A stretch of DNA of 64,000 nt from Betaproteobacteria bacterium (GCA_028292435.1 JAQGMI010000048.1:1-64000), one strand, 5' to 3'. Positions 8,108 to 17,638 are shown, counted from the stretch's first letter. The notes: generated by a model not told the origin, from the letters alone. Translations and numbers: made by a program.

Positions 8108-11100
8108 ATGAATCGATCCCGCGGTCTCGACTTGCAACAGCGGCTGGCCAACCTGCCGCGTCCTACGTATCCGGATGAACTGCCGGTGGTTCTGCGCCGC
8201 GAGGAAATCGCGCGCGCCATCGATGCGAACCAGGTCGTGATCGTGTGTGGCGAGACCGGCTCCGGCAAGACGACGCAATTGCCGAAGATCTGCCTCGACC
8301 TCAAGCGCGGCATCCACGGCCTGATCGGCCACACGCAGCCGCGACGCATTGCCGCCCGTACCGTCGCCGCCCGCGTCGCGCAGGAGCTAAAAACCGAACT
8401 CGGCCGGGCAGTCGGCTACAAGATCCGCTTCACGGATCGCGTGTCGCCGGACACTTATATCAAGCTCATGACGGACGGCATCCTGCTCGCCGAGACGCAG
8501 GGCGACCGCCTGCTGAAAGCCTACGACACGCTCATCATCGACGAAGCGCATGAGCGCAGCCTGAACATCGATTTTCTGCTCGGCTATCTGAAAGAAATCT
8601 TGCCCCAGCGGCCGGATCTCAAAATCATCGTGACGTCGGCGACCATCGACGCCGAACGTTTCGCGACGCATTTCGCGAATGGCGACCGGCCGGCGCCGGT
8701 GATCGAAGTGTCCGGCCGCATGTATCCGGTCGAGCTGCGTTACCGGCCGCTCAAATCGAAAGATGAAGACGACGAAGAGCAGGACATGGAAGACGCAATC
8801 GTCGATGCGGTCGACGACCTGGCGCGCGCGGGTTCCGGCGACATCCTCGTGTTCCTGCCGGGCGAGCGCGAAATCCGCGAAACCGCGGAGCTGCTGAGAA
8901 AACACCATCCGAAGGGCGCGGAGATTCTGCCGCTCTATGCGCGGCTGTCGTTCGAGGAGCAGGACCGCGTCTTCAAGCCGCACGGCGCGCGCCGCATCGT
9001 GCTCGCCACCAACGTCGCAGAAACGTCGCTGACAGTGCCGGGGATTCGCTATGTGATCGACACCGGCCTTGCACGCATCAATCGCTACAGCTACCGCAAC
9101 AAGGTCGAGCAGCTGCAGGTTGAAAAAATCTCGCGCGCATCGGCCAACCAGCGCGCCGGCCGCTGCGGACGCGTCGCAGCCGGCATTTGCGTGCGGCTCT
9201 ATGCCGAAGACGATTACGCCGCGCGTAGCGAATACACCGATCCGGAAGTCCTGCGCACCTCGCTCGCGGCGGTGATTCTGCGCATGAAGTCGCTCAAGAT
9301 CGGCGAAGTCGAGCGTTTCCCTTTCCTCGAAGCGCCGAACTCGCGCGCGATTGCCGACGGCTATCAATTACTCGCCGAGCTGGGCGCGGTCGACGAGGAC
9401 AACGCGCTGACCGACGTCGGCTGGCAGCTCGCAAAATTTCCGATCGACCCGCGCGTCGCCCGCATGATCATCGCCGCGCAGCAGCAGAACTGTCTCGCTG
9501 AAATCCTGGTGATCGCCTCGGCGCTATCGGTGCAGGACCCGCGCGAGCGCCCGTTCGAGCGCGCCGACGCGGCGGACAAGTCGCATGAACGCTTTGCCGA
9601 CGACCGTTCGGATTTCCTCGGCTTTCTGAAACTGTGGGATTTCTTCAACGAGGCGGTCAAGCACAAGAAATCCAACCGCAAGCTGATCGACGACCTGCAC
9701 GCATTGTTTCTGTCGCACCGGCGGCTGCGCGAGTGGCGCGACATCCACGGCCAGCTTCATTCGCTGGTCGGCGAACTGAAGATGAACGTGAACGGTACGC
9801 CCGCGACGTACGAGCAGATCCACCGCGCGCTGCTCGCAGGGCTGCTTGGCAATATTGGCTTTAAGAGCGACGACGGCGATGAGTATCTGGGCGCGCGCGG
9901 CATCAGGTTCGCGATCTTCCCCGGCTCGGTATTGCGCAAGGCTAAGCCCAAATGGGTCGTCGCCGCTGAAATCACCGAGACGACGCGGCTCTATGCGCGC
10001 TGCGTTGCGAAGATAGAACCCGAATGGCTCGAAACGATGTCCGGCCATCTGGTTAAGCGGCATTACTTCGATCCGCACTGGGAGAAAGAGCGCGCCATGG
10101 TGACCGCTTACGAGCGCGTGACGCTCTATGGCCTGACCATCGTCGCCAAGCGGCGCGTGCATTACGGCCCGCTCAATCCGCGTGAAGCGCGCGAGATTTT
10201 CATTCGCCAGGCGCTGACCGCCGGCAACTATGAAACGCGTGCGCCGTTCTTCACGCACAACCAGCAGCTCGTCAAGGAAGTGCAGGAGCTCGAACACAAG
10301 ACGCGGCGCCGCGACGTGCTCGTCGATGAAGCGACCATCGTCAACTTCTACGATGACCTGTTGCCGCCGGATATATACAACGGCGCCGGCTTTGACCATT
10401 GGCGCAAAGAGGCCGAGCACGCCAATCCGAAGCTTCTGTTCATGACGCGCGAGTACTTGATGCGGCAGAACGCTGCCGGCGCCACGCAAGCGCAATTTCC
10501 CGACCAGATGGATGTAGATGGCGTTCAGTTGAAGCTGCGTTATCGATTTGAGCCCGCACATCCGCTCGACGGCGTGACGGTCACCGTGCCGCTGGCGGTT
10601 TTGAATCAACTTCAACCGGCGGCGTTCGAGTGGCTGGTGCCGGGACTGATCCGCGAAAAGGTCGGGGCCTATCTGAAAGCGCTGCCCAAGGCGGTTCGCA
10701 AACAGTTGTTGCCGCTGCAGGATCAGGTAACGCGTTTTCTGGAAGAGCAGGACAGTGTGTCGACGGCGAGCGGGTCCTTGCTCGATGCACTGGCCCGTTA
10801 CGTCAAGATGCGCACCGGCGAAATCGTTTCCGTCGATGTCTGGGACGATGCCGACATTCCGCCCCATCTGCGCATGAACTATCGCGTGATCGATGACGCG
10901 GGGCGCGAATTGGCAACCGGCCGCGAACTCGGGGCGCTTAAAGCACAACTAGGGCAGGCCGCACAGCTCACGTTCGCCAAAGCCGAGCCCGGCATCGAGC
11001 GCAGCGGACTCAAAGCATGGGATTTCGGCGACGTGCCGGCGCAACTTGCGTTTGAGCGCGCTGGCCGCAAGCTCACGGGTTATCCGGCGCTGGCGGACGA

Positions 11101-11860
11101 TGGCGACAGCGCCGCGATCCGTTTGTTCGATACGCGCGAAGCGGCTGACGCTTCCATGCGCGGCGGCGTTATTCGCTTGCTGCGCATCGACCTTAAAGAG
11201 CAGATGAAACAACTCGACAAATCATTGCCGGGATTGACCCAGGCAGTCATGCAGCTACGCGGTATCGCGAATGCCGAAGATCTAAAAACAGACCTCGTGA
11301 ACGCAATCTGTGATCGCGCATTTATCGGTGACGATGAATTGCCGCGTAACCAGGCCGGCTATGAAGCGCAGCGGCAGCGGGCGCGGACACGGCTGCCCGC
11401 GGTGCGCGACGCGGCTTGTCGCATGTTTACAGCGATTGCCGATGAGTATCACCGCGTGAGCCTGCGTCTCGCTAACGTGCCGTCAGCCTTGAATCGGGTC
11501 GCGGCGGACCTGCGCGCGCAATTGCAGCGGCTCGTCTATAAAGGTTTTTTGAGCGCGACGCCGTGGGAGCAGCTCCAGCACCTGCCGCGCTATCTGAAAG
11601 CGGTGTGGGTGCGGCTTGAGAAATATGCGGTGAACCCGGAGCGCGACGAGAAATACGCCGGCGAGATTGCGCAGCTCTGGAAGCTTTATCAGGACCGCAG
11701 CGACAAGCTTCGAAAGGCCGGAAGTTTCGAGCCTGCACTGGAAGATTTTCGCTGGCAGCTCGAAGAACTGCGCGTGTCGTTGTTCGCGCAGGAGCTGCGC
11801 ACGCCGTTCCCGGTGTCGATCAAGCGGCTTAAGAAAATCTGGGAAACGCTCGTGCGCTGA
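8108..11860 (+). CDS. hrpA: ATP-dependent RNA helicase HrpA
   Basis: A 1250-residue DEAH-box helicase, close to the ~1300 of E. coli HrpA. Walker A GETGSGKTTQLPK is near residue 47, DEAH is in LIIDEAHERS near 145, motif III is in VTSATID, and motif VI is QRAGRCGR near 350. The helicase-associated HA2 and OB-fold regions follow (around 420-700), with the long DUF3418-type C-terminus to 1250. It unwinds RNA and in E. coli resolves stalled ribosomes; it is also reported to process fimbrial mRNA. The ATG at 8108 is the first in-frame start. A hairpin between 8059 and 8077 lies just upstream. Genes on both sides are unrelated. Confidence 0.95.
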   Translation: MNRSRGLDLQQRLANLPRPTYPDELPVVLRREEIARAIDANQVVIVCGETGSGKTTQLPKICLDLKRGIHGLIGHTQPRRIAARTVAARVAQELKTELGRAVGYKIRFTDRVSPDTYIKLMTDGILLAETQGDRLLKAYDTLIIDEAHERSLNIDFLLGYLKEILPQRPDLKIIVTSATIDAERFATHFANGDRPAPVIEVSGRMYPVELRYRPLKSKDEDDEEQDMEDAIVDAVDDLARAGSGDILVFLPGEREIRETAELLRKHHPKGAEILPLYARLSFEEQDRVFKPHGARRIVLATNVAETSLTVPGIRYVIDTGLARINRYSYRNKVEQLQVEKISRASANQRAGRCGRVAAGICVRLYAEDDYAARSEYTDPEVLRTSLAAVILRMKSLKIGEVERFPFLEAPNSRAIADGYQLLAELGAVDEDNALTDVGWQLAKFPIDPRVARMIIAAQQQNCLAEILVIASALSVQDPRERPFERADAADKSHERFADDRSDFLGFLKLWDFFNEAVKHKKSNRKLIDDLHALFLSHRRLREWRDIHGQLHSLVGELKMNVNGTPATYEQIHRALLAGLLGNIGFKSDDGDEYLGARGIRFAIFPGSVLRKAKPKWVVAAEITETTRLYARCVAKIEPEWLETMSGHLVKRHYFDPHWEKERAMVTAYERVTLYGLTIVAKRRVHYGPLNPREAREIFIRQALTAGNYETRAPFFTHNQQLVKEVQELEHKTRRRDVLVDEATIVNFYDDLLPPDIYNGAGFDHWRKEAEHANPKLLFMTREYLMRQNAAGATQAQFPDQMDVDGVQLKLRYRFEPAHPLDGVTVTVPLAVLNQLQPAAFEWLVPGLIREKVGAYLKALPKAVRKQLLPLQDQVTRFLEEQDSVSTASGSLLDALARYVKMRTGEIVSVDVWDDADIPPHLRMNYRVIDDAGRELATGRELGALKAQLGQAAQLTFAKAEPGIERSGLKAWDFGDVPAQLAFERAGRKLTGYPALADDGDSAAIRLFDTREAADASMRGGVIRLLRIDLKEQMKQLDKSLPGLTQAVMQLRGIANAEDLKTDLVNAICDRAFIGDDELPRNQAGYEAQRQRARTRLPAVRDAACRMFTAIADEYHRVSLRLANVPSALNRVAADLRAQLQRLVYKGFLSATPWEQLQHLPRYLKAVWVRLEKYAVNPERDEKYAGEIAQLWKLYQDRSDKLRKAGSFEPALEDFRWQLEELRVSLFAQELRTPFPVSIKRLKKIWETLVR

Positions 11861-11879
11861 CTCGCGAGCCCGTACATGA

Positions 11880-11905
11880 AAATCGGCGCCCGCAGGCGCC
11901 GATTT
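11880..11905. terminator. Bidirectional intrinsic terminator
   Basis: AAATCGGCGCC and GGCGCCGATTT make a perfect 11-bp stem with a CGCA loop between the convergent hrpA and cytochrome genes. A/T at both stem ends gives short U-tracts in either direction. Confidence 0.75.
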
Positions 11906-11927
11906 CAGGTGGAACGCGGTTCGCCGT

Positions 11928-12719
11928 TTATTTCGCTTCGGCGAGCTGCTTTAACGTAAACAAATAGCTGACCTTATCGAGCGGCTTGTGGCAGGCTAAA
12001 CATTCCGCCTGGTTGGCGCCCGGCCGGTGCTGTTTGTCAGTGGTGAACACCGCGTAGTTCCAGTCGCTGTTGCGCAGCATGTCGGGAAATTCCTTGCCCC
12101 AGCCGGCGTCGCGAGCCATCGCCGTGTAGAACAAGAGCTTGTCCGCGACGAGGAAACCGTCGCCGCCCATGACCGGCTTGTTCTCGGCATCCACTTTCGC
12201 AGAATGCACTTCGACAAACAGCATCGAGCCGTCCGGCAGCGTCTTGCCGGCCTTGGCCGCCGCCACCGCGGCTTTGTTGCCGAAGTAATAACGCACCTGC
12301 CGCGTCGCCGGAAAATTGACCGTGTGGTACTTGGTGAAACTGCTTTGGTAGCCTTCGGGAAAAGTAACCCCGGTTTTGGCGAGGTTGGGCAGGAAGGTGG
12401 ATTTCGCTGACGCGACCGCGCCGGGCTGCGCCGCAAAATAAGCCGCGACGTTCGCAATATCTTCCGCGCTCAGTTGCGTGGCGATGGCGTTCATGACCGG
12501 GTTCTTGCGCGAGCCGTCCTTGAGTGCCTTCAACTGCGCTTCGAGATAACCGGTGCGCTGGGCGGCAAGATTCGGTATGGCATCGCTGACACTGACGCCG
12601 TTCGGTCCGTGGCATGCAGCGCAAACGGCGGACGCCTTCGCCTTGCCTGCTTCCATGTCCGCGGCGTACGCGGCGGACACGACGCTTGCAACAACCATCA
12701 TTCCCAATATTGTTTTCAT
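11928..12719 (-). CDS. Periplasmic di-haem protein: cytochrome c domain plus cytochrome P460 domain
   Basis: A 263-residue exported protein. The signal peptide ends near AAYAAD. Residues ~22-95 are a class I cytochrome c with CAACH (33-37) and a Met ligand probably in NPVMNAIA. Residues ~115-263 resemble cytochrome P460 ([42 protein letters not shown]), with the second haem motif CLACH near 240. P460 proteins oxidise hydroxylamine or bind NO in some bacteria, but many soil homologues have no assigned activity. The electron path and substrate are unknown. The start at 12719 gives a clean signal peptide. The gene is divergent from the MmgE/PrpD gene, with a 192-base shared upstream region. Confidence 0.82.
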   Translation of the reverse strand: MKTILGMMVVASVVSAAYAADMEAGKAKASAVCAACHGPNGVSVSDAIPNLAAQRTGYLEAQLKALKDGSRKNPVMNAIATQLSAEDIANVAAYFAAQPGAVASAKSTFLPNLAKTGVTFPEGYQSSFTKYHTVNFPATRQVRYYFGNKAAVAAAKAGKTLPDGSMLFVEVHSAKVDAENKPVMGGDGFLVADKLLFYTAMARDAGWGKEFPDMLRNSDWNYAVFTTDKQHRPGANQAECLACHKPLDKVSYLFTLKQLAEAK

Positions 12720-12911
12720 GGTGCTCCCCGGTTATTGGACGGCTCGATTGGCCTTGTTCTGCCGCGCAGATTAACACGTTCCATTCGAATGCAAGGCGTT
12801 CCACGCGCCTGCGCCGTCGTGCGCACCGACCGGCGCCGGTCGAGGAGAAGGCGGGCCATCTACGGTATGATTTTGCTTCTGTCAGGTCAACAATATGAGG
12901 AGACGAATTCG

Positions 12912-14249
12912 ATGGGCGTAACCGAACAGCTCGCGCGATTTGCAATCGATGTGCCGGCGGCCAGCGTGCCCGCGGCCGCGGTCGCGTCGGCGAAATTGAA
13001 ATTTCTCGACACCATCGCAGTGATGATTGCCGGCTCGCGTCATCGGTCAGCATTGATCTCGCTTGAAGTCGCGCGCCAGATGGGCGGCAATCCGGTCGCG
13101 AGCGTCGTCGGCCACAAAGACAAAACTTCATCGCCGCTCGCCGGTCATCTGAATGCCGTATCCGCGCACGCGCTCGAATACGACGATTACACCAAGAGCG
13201 TGACGCACGTGAGCGTGTGCATGGTGCCGGGCTCGCTTGCGATTGCCGAGCAGCTCGATTTGTCCGGCGCACGCATGCTCGACGGCTTCATCGTCGGCTT
13301 CGAGATCGAGTCGTGCGTCGCCAAAGGTTTGCGTCCGCAGTTGATCGATCACGGCTGGCATCCGAATGGGATTCTCGGTGCGATGGGGATTGCGGCGGCC
13401 GGCGCGCGCATGATGGATTTCGACCAGATGAAATTGCGCATGGCGTTCGGGCTGGCGGCATCGCAGGGCTCGGGCGTCAGGAAAAACGTCGGCTCGATGT
13501 GCAAGGCGTTTCACGTCGGCCATGGCGTGCGCTGCGGCATTTTTGCGGTGCTGCTCGCGCAAGCCGGTTTCAAGGTCGATCCGGACATCATCGAAGGCGT
13601 CGACGACAAAGGCGTCAATGGCCACGCGCGCTTCGGCATGGCCGACACGTTCAACGGTGTGGGCAAGTATCGTCTCGAGAAAATGGTCGAGACGCTTGGC
13701 AATCACTGGGAGCTCGCCGAAAACACCACGCTCGTGCGCATGCACCCGGGCTCGACCGCGCCCGGCGCCGCGATCGACGGCATGATCGATCTGGCGAAAG
13801 AACATGATCTCAAGGCAGACCATGTTGATGCGATCGAACTCGAATGCACGCCGCAGATGCACACGATTGCGCCGTATGCGGCCGCCAACGACGGACACAA
13901 AGCGCGCTTCTGCCTGCCTTACAGCATGGCGATTTCGCTGATCGAGCGCCGCGCCGGCATTGCCGAATACACGGACGAGCGCGTGAACAAGCCCGACGTG
14001 CAGGCGCTGATGAAGCGCGTCAAGGTCATCGAGCCCGACGACCTCAAGAAACATCGCGGCCAATGGGGCGAAGCGGGCGTGAACTGGGGCGAGTGCCGTT
14101 TAACGGTTCGCCTGAAAGATGGACGGGTGGTGAAAACCCAGCGCTCATTCGCGCGGGGCTGGTCGGAAGACCCAGCGAACTGGGACGATCTGAAGGGCAA
14201 GTACGAAGAAATGCGCGGATGGAATATTTTCGCAGTCGCAGGTGAATGA
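12912..14249 (+). CDS. MmgE/PrpD family protein, 3' end frameshifted
   Basis: A 445-residue reading frame of the MmgE/PrpD family (2-methylcitrate dehydratase / cis-aconitate decarboxylase fold). Visible family segments are KLKFLDTIAVMIAGSRH, HALEYDDYTKSVTHVS, GWHPNGILGAMGIAAAGARM, ASQGSGVRKNVGSMCKAFHVGHG and LVRMHPGSTAPGAAIDG. These enzymes dehydrate or isomerise tricarboxylates or related hydroxy acids. AGGAG lies before the ATG at 12912, whereas the longest open frame begins far upstream. The last residues after KYEE are out of frame relative to a downstream segment that looks like the genuine C-terminus. The adjacent TTT receptor gene suggests import of a related organic acid. Confidence 0.82.
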   Translation: MGVTEQLARFAIDVPAASVPAAAVASAKLKFLDTIAVMIAGSRHRSALISLEVARQMGGNPVASVVGHKDKTSSPLAGHLNAVSAHALEYDDYTKSVTHVSVCMVPGSLAIAEQLDLSGARMLDGFIVGFEIESCVAKGLRPQLIDHGWHPNGILGAMGIAAAGARMMDFDQMKLRMAFGLAASQGSGVRKNVGSMCKAFHVGHGVRCGIFAVLLAQAGFKVDPDIIEGVDDKGVNGHARFGMADTFNGVGKYRLEKMVETLGNHWELAENTTLVRMHPGSTAPGAAIDGMIDLAKEHDLKADHVDAIELECTPQMHTIAPYAAANDGHKARFCLPYSMAISLIERRAGIAEYTDERVNKPDVQALMKRVKVIEPDDLKKHRGQWGEAGVNWGECRLTVRLKDGRVVKTQRSFARGWSEDPANWDDLKGKYEEMRGWNIFAVAGE

Positions 14250-14322
14250 AAGTCTCGCCATGATCCGCGATCTCGACAAACTGCCGAAGGTCAAGCAGTT
14301 GATGGCAGTCCTGCAGGCATAG
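14212..14322 (+). pseudogene. Displaced C-terminus of the MmgE/PrpD gene (apparent +1 shift)
   Basis: Skipping one base in the AAA run at 14209-14211 changes the ending from EEMRGWNIFAVAGE-stop to EECADGIFSQSQVNESLAM..., continuing through RDLDKLPKVKQLMAVLQA to TAG at 14322. The alternative is a natural amphipathic C-terminal helix for this family and would give a 469-residue protein. It is either a one-base insertion mutation or a sequencing/assembly error. The segment is too short to be a gene of its own. Confidence 0.65.
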
Positions 14323-14337
14323 CAGGCTCCCGTTCGA

Positions 14338-15324
14338 TTGATACTGGTGGGAGTTACGCGCTTGAAGATTGGCTGGATACTAATCACTGTTGCAAATTGC
14401 GTTTCGTCATACGCGCTGGCCGAAACCTGGCCTGCGCGCCCGATCCGTTTCATAGTCCCTTTCGCGCCCGGCGGTGGCGGCGATGTGGTCGGACGCATTC
14501 TCATGCAGCGCATGTCGGAACAGCTCGGCAAGCTGCTGGTTATCGACAATCGCGCCGGTGGCGGCGGCACGCTCGGTTGCGATCTCGCCGCGAAAGCCGC
14601 CCCTGACGGCTATACGCTATTGCTCGGCAATGTCGGACCGATCGCAGTCGGGCCGGCGCTGTATTCCAGACTGCCGTACGATCCGGTGCGCGACTTCACG
14701 CCCGTGACGATGATTGCGTCGTTTCCCAATCTGCTGGTCGCCAATCCGGGCCTGCCATTCAAATCGGTGCCCGAATTGGTGACCTATGCGAAGAGCCGGC
14801 CTGGCAACCTCAACTTTGCTTCCGCAGGTACCGGCACATCGACTCATCTGGCCGGAGAGCTGTTCAAATCCGTCGCCGGCATCGATGTGGTTCACGTGCC
14901 ATATAAAGGTGGCGCTGCTGCCATGACGGACATCATCGCCGGGCAGGTCGCCTACTATTTCGGCACCATGCCGAGTTCATTGCCACTCGCGAGAGCCGGC
15001 AAATTGCGCGCGCTGGGCGTCACGAGCCTGCAGCGCTCGCCTGCCGCACCCGACGTGCCGACGATAGCGGAATCCGGCTACCCGAAATTTGAAACCGCCG
15101 CCTGGTATGGGCTGATGTTTCCGGCGGGAACGCCGCGCGAAATCATTGCGAAGCTGAATGCCGCGATGATGGTCGTGCTCGCCATGCCCGATATTCGCGA
15201 TCGACTCGTGCACGAAGGCTCCGAGCCGATGGGCAGCACGCCCGCGCAGTTTGGCGCGTACATCAAATCCGAAATCGCGAAGTGGAGTTCGGTCGTCAAG
15301 GCCGCCAATTTAAAAGCGGACTAA
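14338..15324 (+). CDS. TTT/Bug-family solute-binding receptor (1)
   Basis: Up to 328 residues, a tripartite tricarboxylate transporter periplasmic receptor (TctC/BugD type). The signal peptide ends near YALAETWPARPIRF. IVPFAPGGGGDVVGR is the ligand carboxylate-binding loop, IDNRAGGGGTLG follows, and the second-lobe motif is VVHVPYKGGAAAMTDIIAGQV. The protein captures organic acids in the periplasm for a TctAB-type permease. No TctA/TctB gene lies in the window. The start is uncertain: TTG 14338, GTG 14347 and TTG 14362 are in frame, and the last gives the shortest signal peptide. It lies directly after the MmgE/PrpD gene, so a related ligand is likely. Confidence 0.88.
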   Translation: MILVGVTRLKIGWILITVANCVSSYALAETWPARPIRFIVPFAPGGGGDVVGRILMQRMSEQLGKLLVIDNRAGGGGTLGCDLAAKAAPDGYTLLLGNVGPIAVGPALYSRLPYDPVRDFTPVTMIASFPNLLVANPGLPFKSVPELVTYAKSRPGNLNFASAGTGTSTHLAGELFKSVAGIDVVHVPYKGGAAAMTDIIAGQVAYYFGTMPSSLPLARAGKLRALGVTSLQRSPAAPDVPTIAESGYPKFETAAWYGLMFPAGTPREIIAKLNAAMMVVLAMPDIRDRLVHEGSEPMGSTPAQFGAYIKSEIAKWSSVVKAANLKAD

Positions 15325-15340
15325 AACCGTTAATAGGTCT

Positions 15341-15512
15341 TTAACCGCGAAGGACGCGAAGGAAAGCAAAAACTTAAATTAGGATTAAGGAACGCGAAGG
15401 CGGTTTGAATTCGAATTCGCGTTGTCGTCGCCAACTAACTTATGGACGCGCAATTACAGTCACGGCAGCCATACGGTTTTTCCTTTGCGTCCTTCGCGTC
15501 CTTGGCGGTTCG
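15341..15512. repeat. Hyphenated inverted repeat, CCGCGAAGGACGCGAAGGA type
   Basis: The left arm AACCGCGAAGGACGCGAAGG (about 15343-15362) recurs as its near reverse complement CCTTTGCGTCCTTCGCGTCC (15482-15501) and on to GGCGGTT (~15510). About 120 bases lie between the arms, with an internal partial copy AACGCGAAGGCGG (15391-15403). The repeat sits between two convergent TTT receptor genes. It resembles a dispersed intergenic repeat family I associate with environmental proteobacterial genomes; that association is from memory. It could also act as a transcription terminator for both genes. Confidence 0.6.
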
Positions 15513-15522
15513 GGAATTAGTC

Positions 15523-16479
15523 CTAGCGAGGCTGGGCGAAGACTTTTTTCCACTTCGCCAGATCGTCCCTTATTGTCTGCGCGAATTTCTCGGGCGACGA
15601 AGGCGCCGGTCCCTGACCTTGCGCTTCGAGTTGCTGGACGACCACTGGATCTTTCAATGCTGTCTGCATGGCCTGGTTGAGCTTCGTGACGATCGCCGCC
15701 GGTGTGCGCGCCGGCGCGAGCAGCCCGTACCAGAACGTCGCTTCGAAATTCGGCACGCCGGCCTCCGCGAAAGTCGGGATTTCGTTCATGGTCGTATCTC
15801 GTCTTGCGCAGGTGATCGCGATTGTCTTTATACGGCCCGGCCCGATCGCACGTATGCTCGGTCCGCTCAGAAATCCCAGTTCGACTTCGCCGCTCATCAA
15901 TGCGGCAAGTCCCTCGTTGCCGCCTTTGTATGGAACCTGCACGATGTCGATGCCGGTGAGAGATCTCAGGAGTTCGCCGGAGAGATGGCCGGTGGACGCG
16001 ATGCCCTGCGTGCTGTATTTAAGCTGGCCGGGCTTCGCTTTCGCGAGCGCGATAATTTCCGTGAGCGTATTGGCCGGAAATTTCGGCAGCACCGACAACA
16101 CGTTGCATGACTGAACGCCGGTGCTGATCGGCGCGAAATCGGCAATCGGATCGTACGGAAGCTTTATCCCGAGCGCAGGACTAACGGTCAATGGACCGAC
16201 GCTGCTCCAATACAGCGTGTAGCCATTCGGATTAGCGGTTGCGACGATCTCCGCCGCGATATTCCCGCCGGCACCCGGACGGTTCTCGACGACAATGTTG
16301 ACGCCCAGCGATTCGGACATCTTGCGCGTGATGACGCGCGCGGAAACGTCGGCCGCGCCGCCGGGCGTGAAGCCGACGAGCAGTCGGATGGGCCTGATCG
16401 GAAACACTTCCGCTCCAACGGCGCTCAGGGATGTGCCGACGAGTATGCCGAGCACAGCGATTAAAAGCGGCTGCATCAT
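15523..16479 (-). CDS. TTT/Bug-family solute-binding receptor (2)
   Basis: A 318-residue periplasmic receptor of the TctC/Bug family. It has a signal peptide (LLIAVLGILVGTSLSAVGAEVF), then PIRLLVGFTPGGAADVSAR, VENRPGAGGNIAAEI, and VQVPYKGGNEGLAALMSGEV. It is convergent with the preceding receptor gene across the inverted repeat, and its upstream side faces the LpxR-like gene, which is on the same strand. No transport membrane subunits are adjacent, so it is an orphan receptor, as is usual for the large Bug expansions of Burkholderiales. The ligand is unknown; a dicarboxylate or aromatic acid is plausible by family. Confidence 0.9.
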   Translation of the reverse strand: MMQPLLIAVLGILVGTSLSAVGAEVFPIRPIRLLVGFTPGGAADVSARVITRKMSESLGVNIVVENRPGAGGNIAAEIVATANPNGYTLYWSSVGPLTVSPALGIKLPYDPIADFAPISTGVQSCNVLSVLPKFPANTLTEIIALAKAKPGQLKYSTQGIASTGHLSGELLRSLTGIDIVQVPYKGGNEGLAALMSGEVELGFLSGPSIRAIGPGRIKTIAITCARRDTTMNEIPTFAEAGVPNFEATFWYGLLAPARTPAAIVTKLNQAMQTALKDPVVVQQLEAQGQGPAPSSPEKFAQTIRDDLAKWKKVFAQPR

Positions 16480-16582
16480 CCGATCTGAGCGCTCGCATCA
16501 AAAACGACGCGACAAGATACTACACAAATCGAAATCCGGCTGGTGACGGCGGCAAGGTCACGGCGATGCGTACAACCTGCGC

Positions 16583-17638
16583 TTAAAATTCGAATCCCAC
16601 GTTCAATGAATCGAATCGCTGCGAGCCGCCGCCGCCCGCCGCGCTATAAAACTCTTCGCTGCGCCTGATGTGGGTCAGCGAAATGCGCAGCCATTGATAC
16701 CGCATCGACGCGCCGATTTTGAAGTCATTCACGTAATTGCGTTTACTGACGCTCGGGCTGTCGCGGAACCAGGGCCCTTCGAGAAAGACGTTGTACCCCA
16801 CCAGCCGCGCATCGATGCCGACGAAACCATAGAGTTCGAACTTGTTGCGGCTATCCGGATCGGCGGCATTGCGCGTGTTCTGCAGCATGGCGCCGCCTGG
16901 CTCGATGCTGTCCGGCCCGAATCCAGTCATGTGGGTTCCAATCCGCGCGATGCCGCCGGCGCGAGCAAGCGTGAAGATGTTTCCGAGCGTGACGCCCGCG
17001 TGCGGAATCACTTCGAAGTGTTCCGTACCGAACTGAATCTTTTCCTTGCGCACGTACGACACCAGGAGCGCCGGCTCCGCGGGAATCTGGTTGCCCCAGC
17101 CCTGCGGCTTCGAAGCGCCGATAAGCCGATGCCACGTCGTCTGCACCTGATCGCCCAGCGCCGGCGGACCGACCATGCCGACGTCGATCTCGACGGTATC
17201 CAGTTTGTTGCCCCCTTCGTTCACGCGCTGTCCGACGCCGCCCATGTACGTCCACGCCGCCCACGGCCGGTCGTTCGGCTGCGGCGCGTCGATCGTGATT
17301 TTCTTGGGCGTATATAGGTTCTGTCCGACAAACCAGCCGAAATGCAGCCGGTCCGCCTCGTTCGAAAAAGGCGCAAGGGCGAGCTTCGCCGAATTGCAGA
17401 ACACTTCCGAGAGCGTAGCGCCGGGCACGCCGATGCCGAACTTGATGCCGTTCGTGTAGTAACGATCGGTGTGCGCAAATATATCGTTCTCGATAAACAA
17501 CTGAAATTCGCTGCCCTTGGTGTCGAGCGATTTGATGTCGGCGCAGTTTTCGGCCGAAAAGGCGCAGGCCGGCAGGAACAGGCTTGCTGCGAGGCAGGCG
17601 AGGCGAAATGCTTCAGGTAAGCGGTGACTCATAGCCAT
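16583..17638 (-). CDS. LpxR-like outer-membrane lipid A deacylase (DUF2219)
   Basis: A 351-residue protein with a signal peptide (LACLAASLFLPACAFSAEN) and an even beta-strand pattern ending in the aromatic outer-membrane terminus SLNVGFEF. Family motifs of Salmonella LpxR are present: FIENDIFAHTDRYYTNGIKFG holds the Asn-Asp and Thr-Asn-Gly active-site elements, and TTWHRLIGASKPQGWGNQ holds the conserved His. LpxR removes the 3'-acyloxyacyl chain of lipid A in a Ca2+-dependent way. Activity here is inferred. The start at 17638 has an alternative ATG two codons later. The 395 bases upstream hold no gene. Confidence 0.82.
   Translation of the reverse strand: MAMSHRLPEAFRLACLAASLFLPACAFSAENCADIKSLDTKGSEFQLFIENDIFAHTDRYYTNGIKFGIGVPGATLSEVFCNSAKLALAPFSNEADRLHFGWFVGQNLYTPKKITIDAPQPNDRPWAAWTYMGGVGQRVNEGGNKLDTVEIDVGMVGPPALGDQVQTTWHRLIGASKPQGWGNQIPAEPALLVSYVRKEKIQFGTEHFEVIPHAGVTLGNIFTLARAGGIARIGTHMTGFGPDSIEPGGAMLQNTRNAADPDSRNKFELYGFVGIDARLVGYNVFLEGPWFRDSPSVSKRNYVNDFKIGASMRYQWLRISLTHIRRSEEFYSAAGGGGSQRFDSLNVGFEF

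Noticed and set aside
9524..10948. 474-codon open frame on the - strand
   Set aside because: It lies wholly within hrpA in antisense and has no family motif.
13128..14063. 311-codon - frame within the MmgE/PrpD gene
   Set aside because: Antisense shadow; the MmgE/PrpD frame carries all family motifs.
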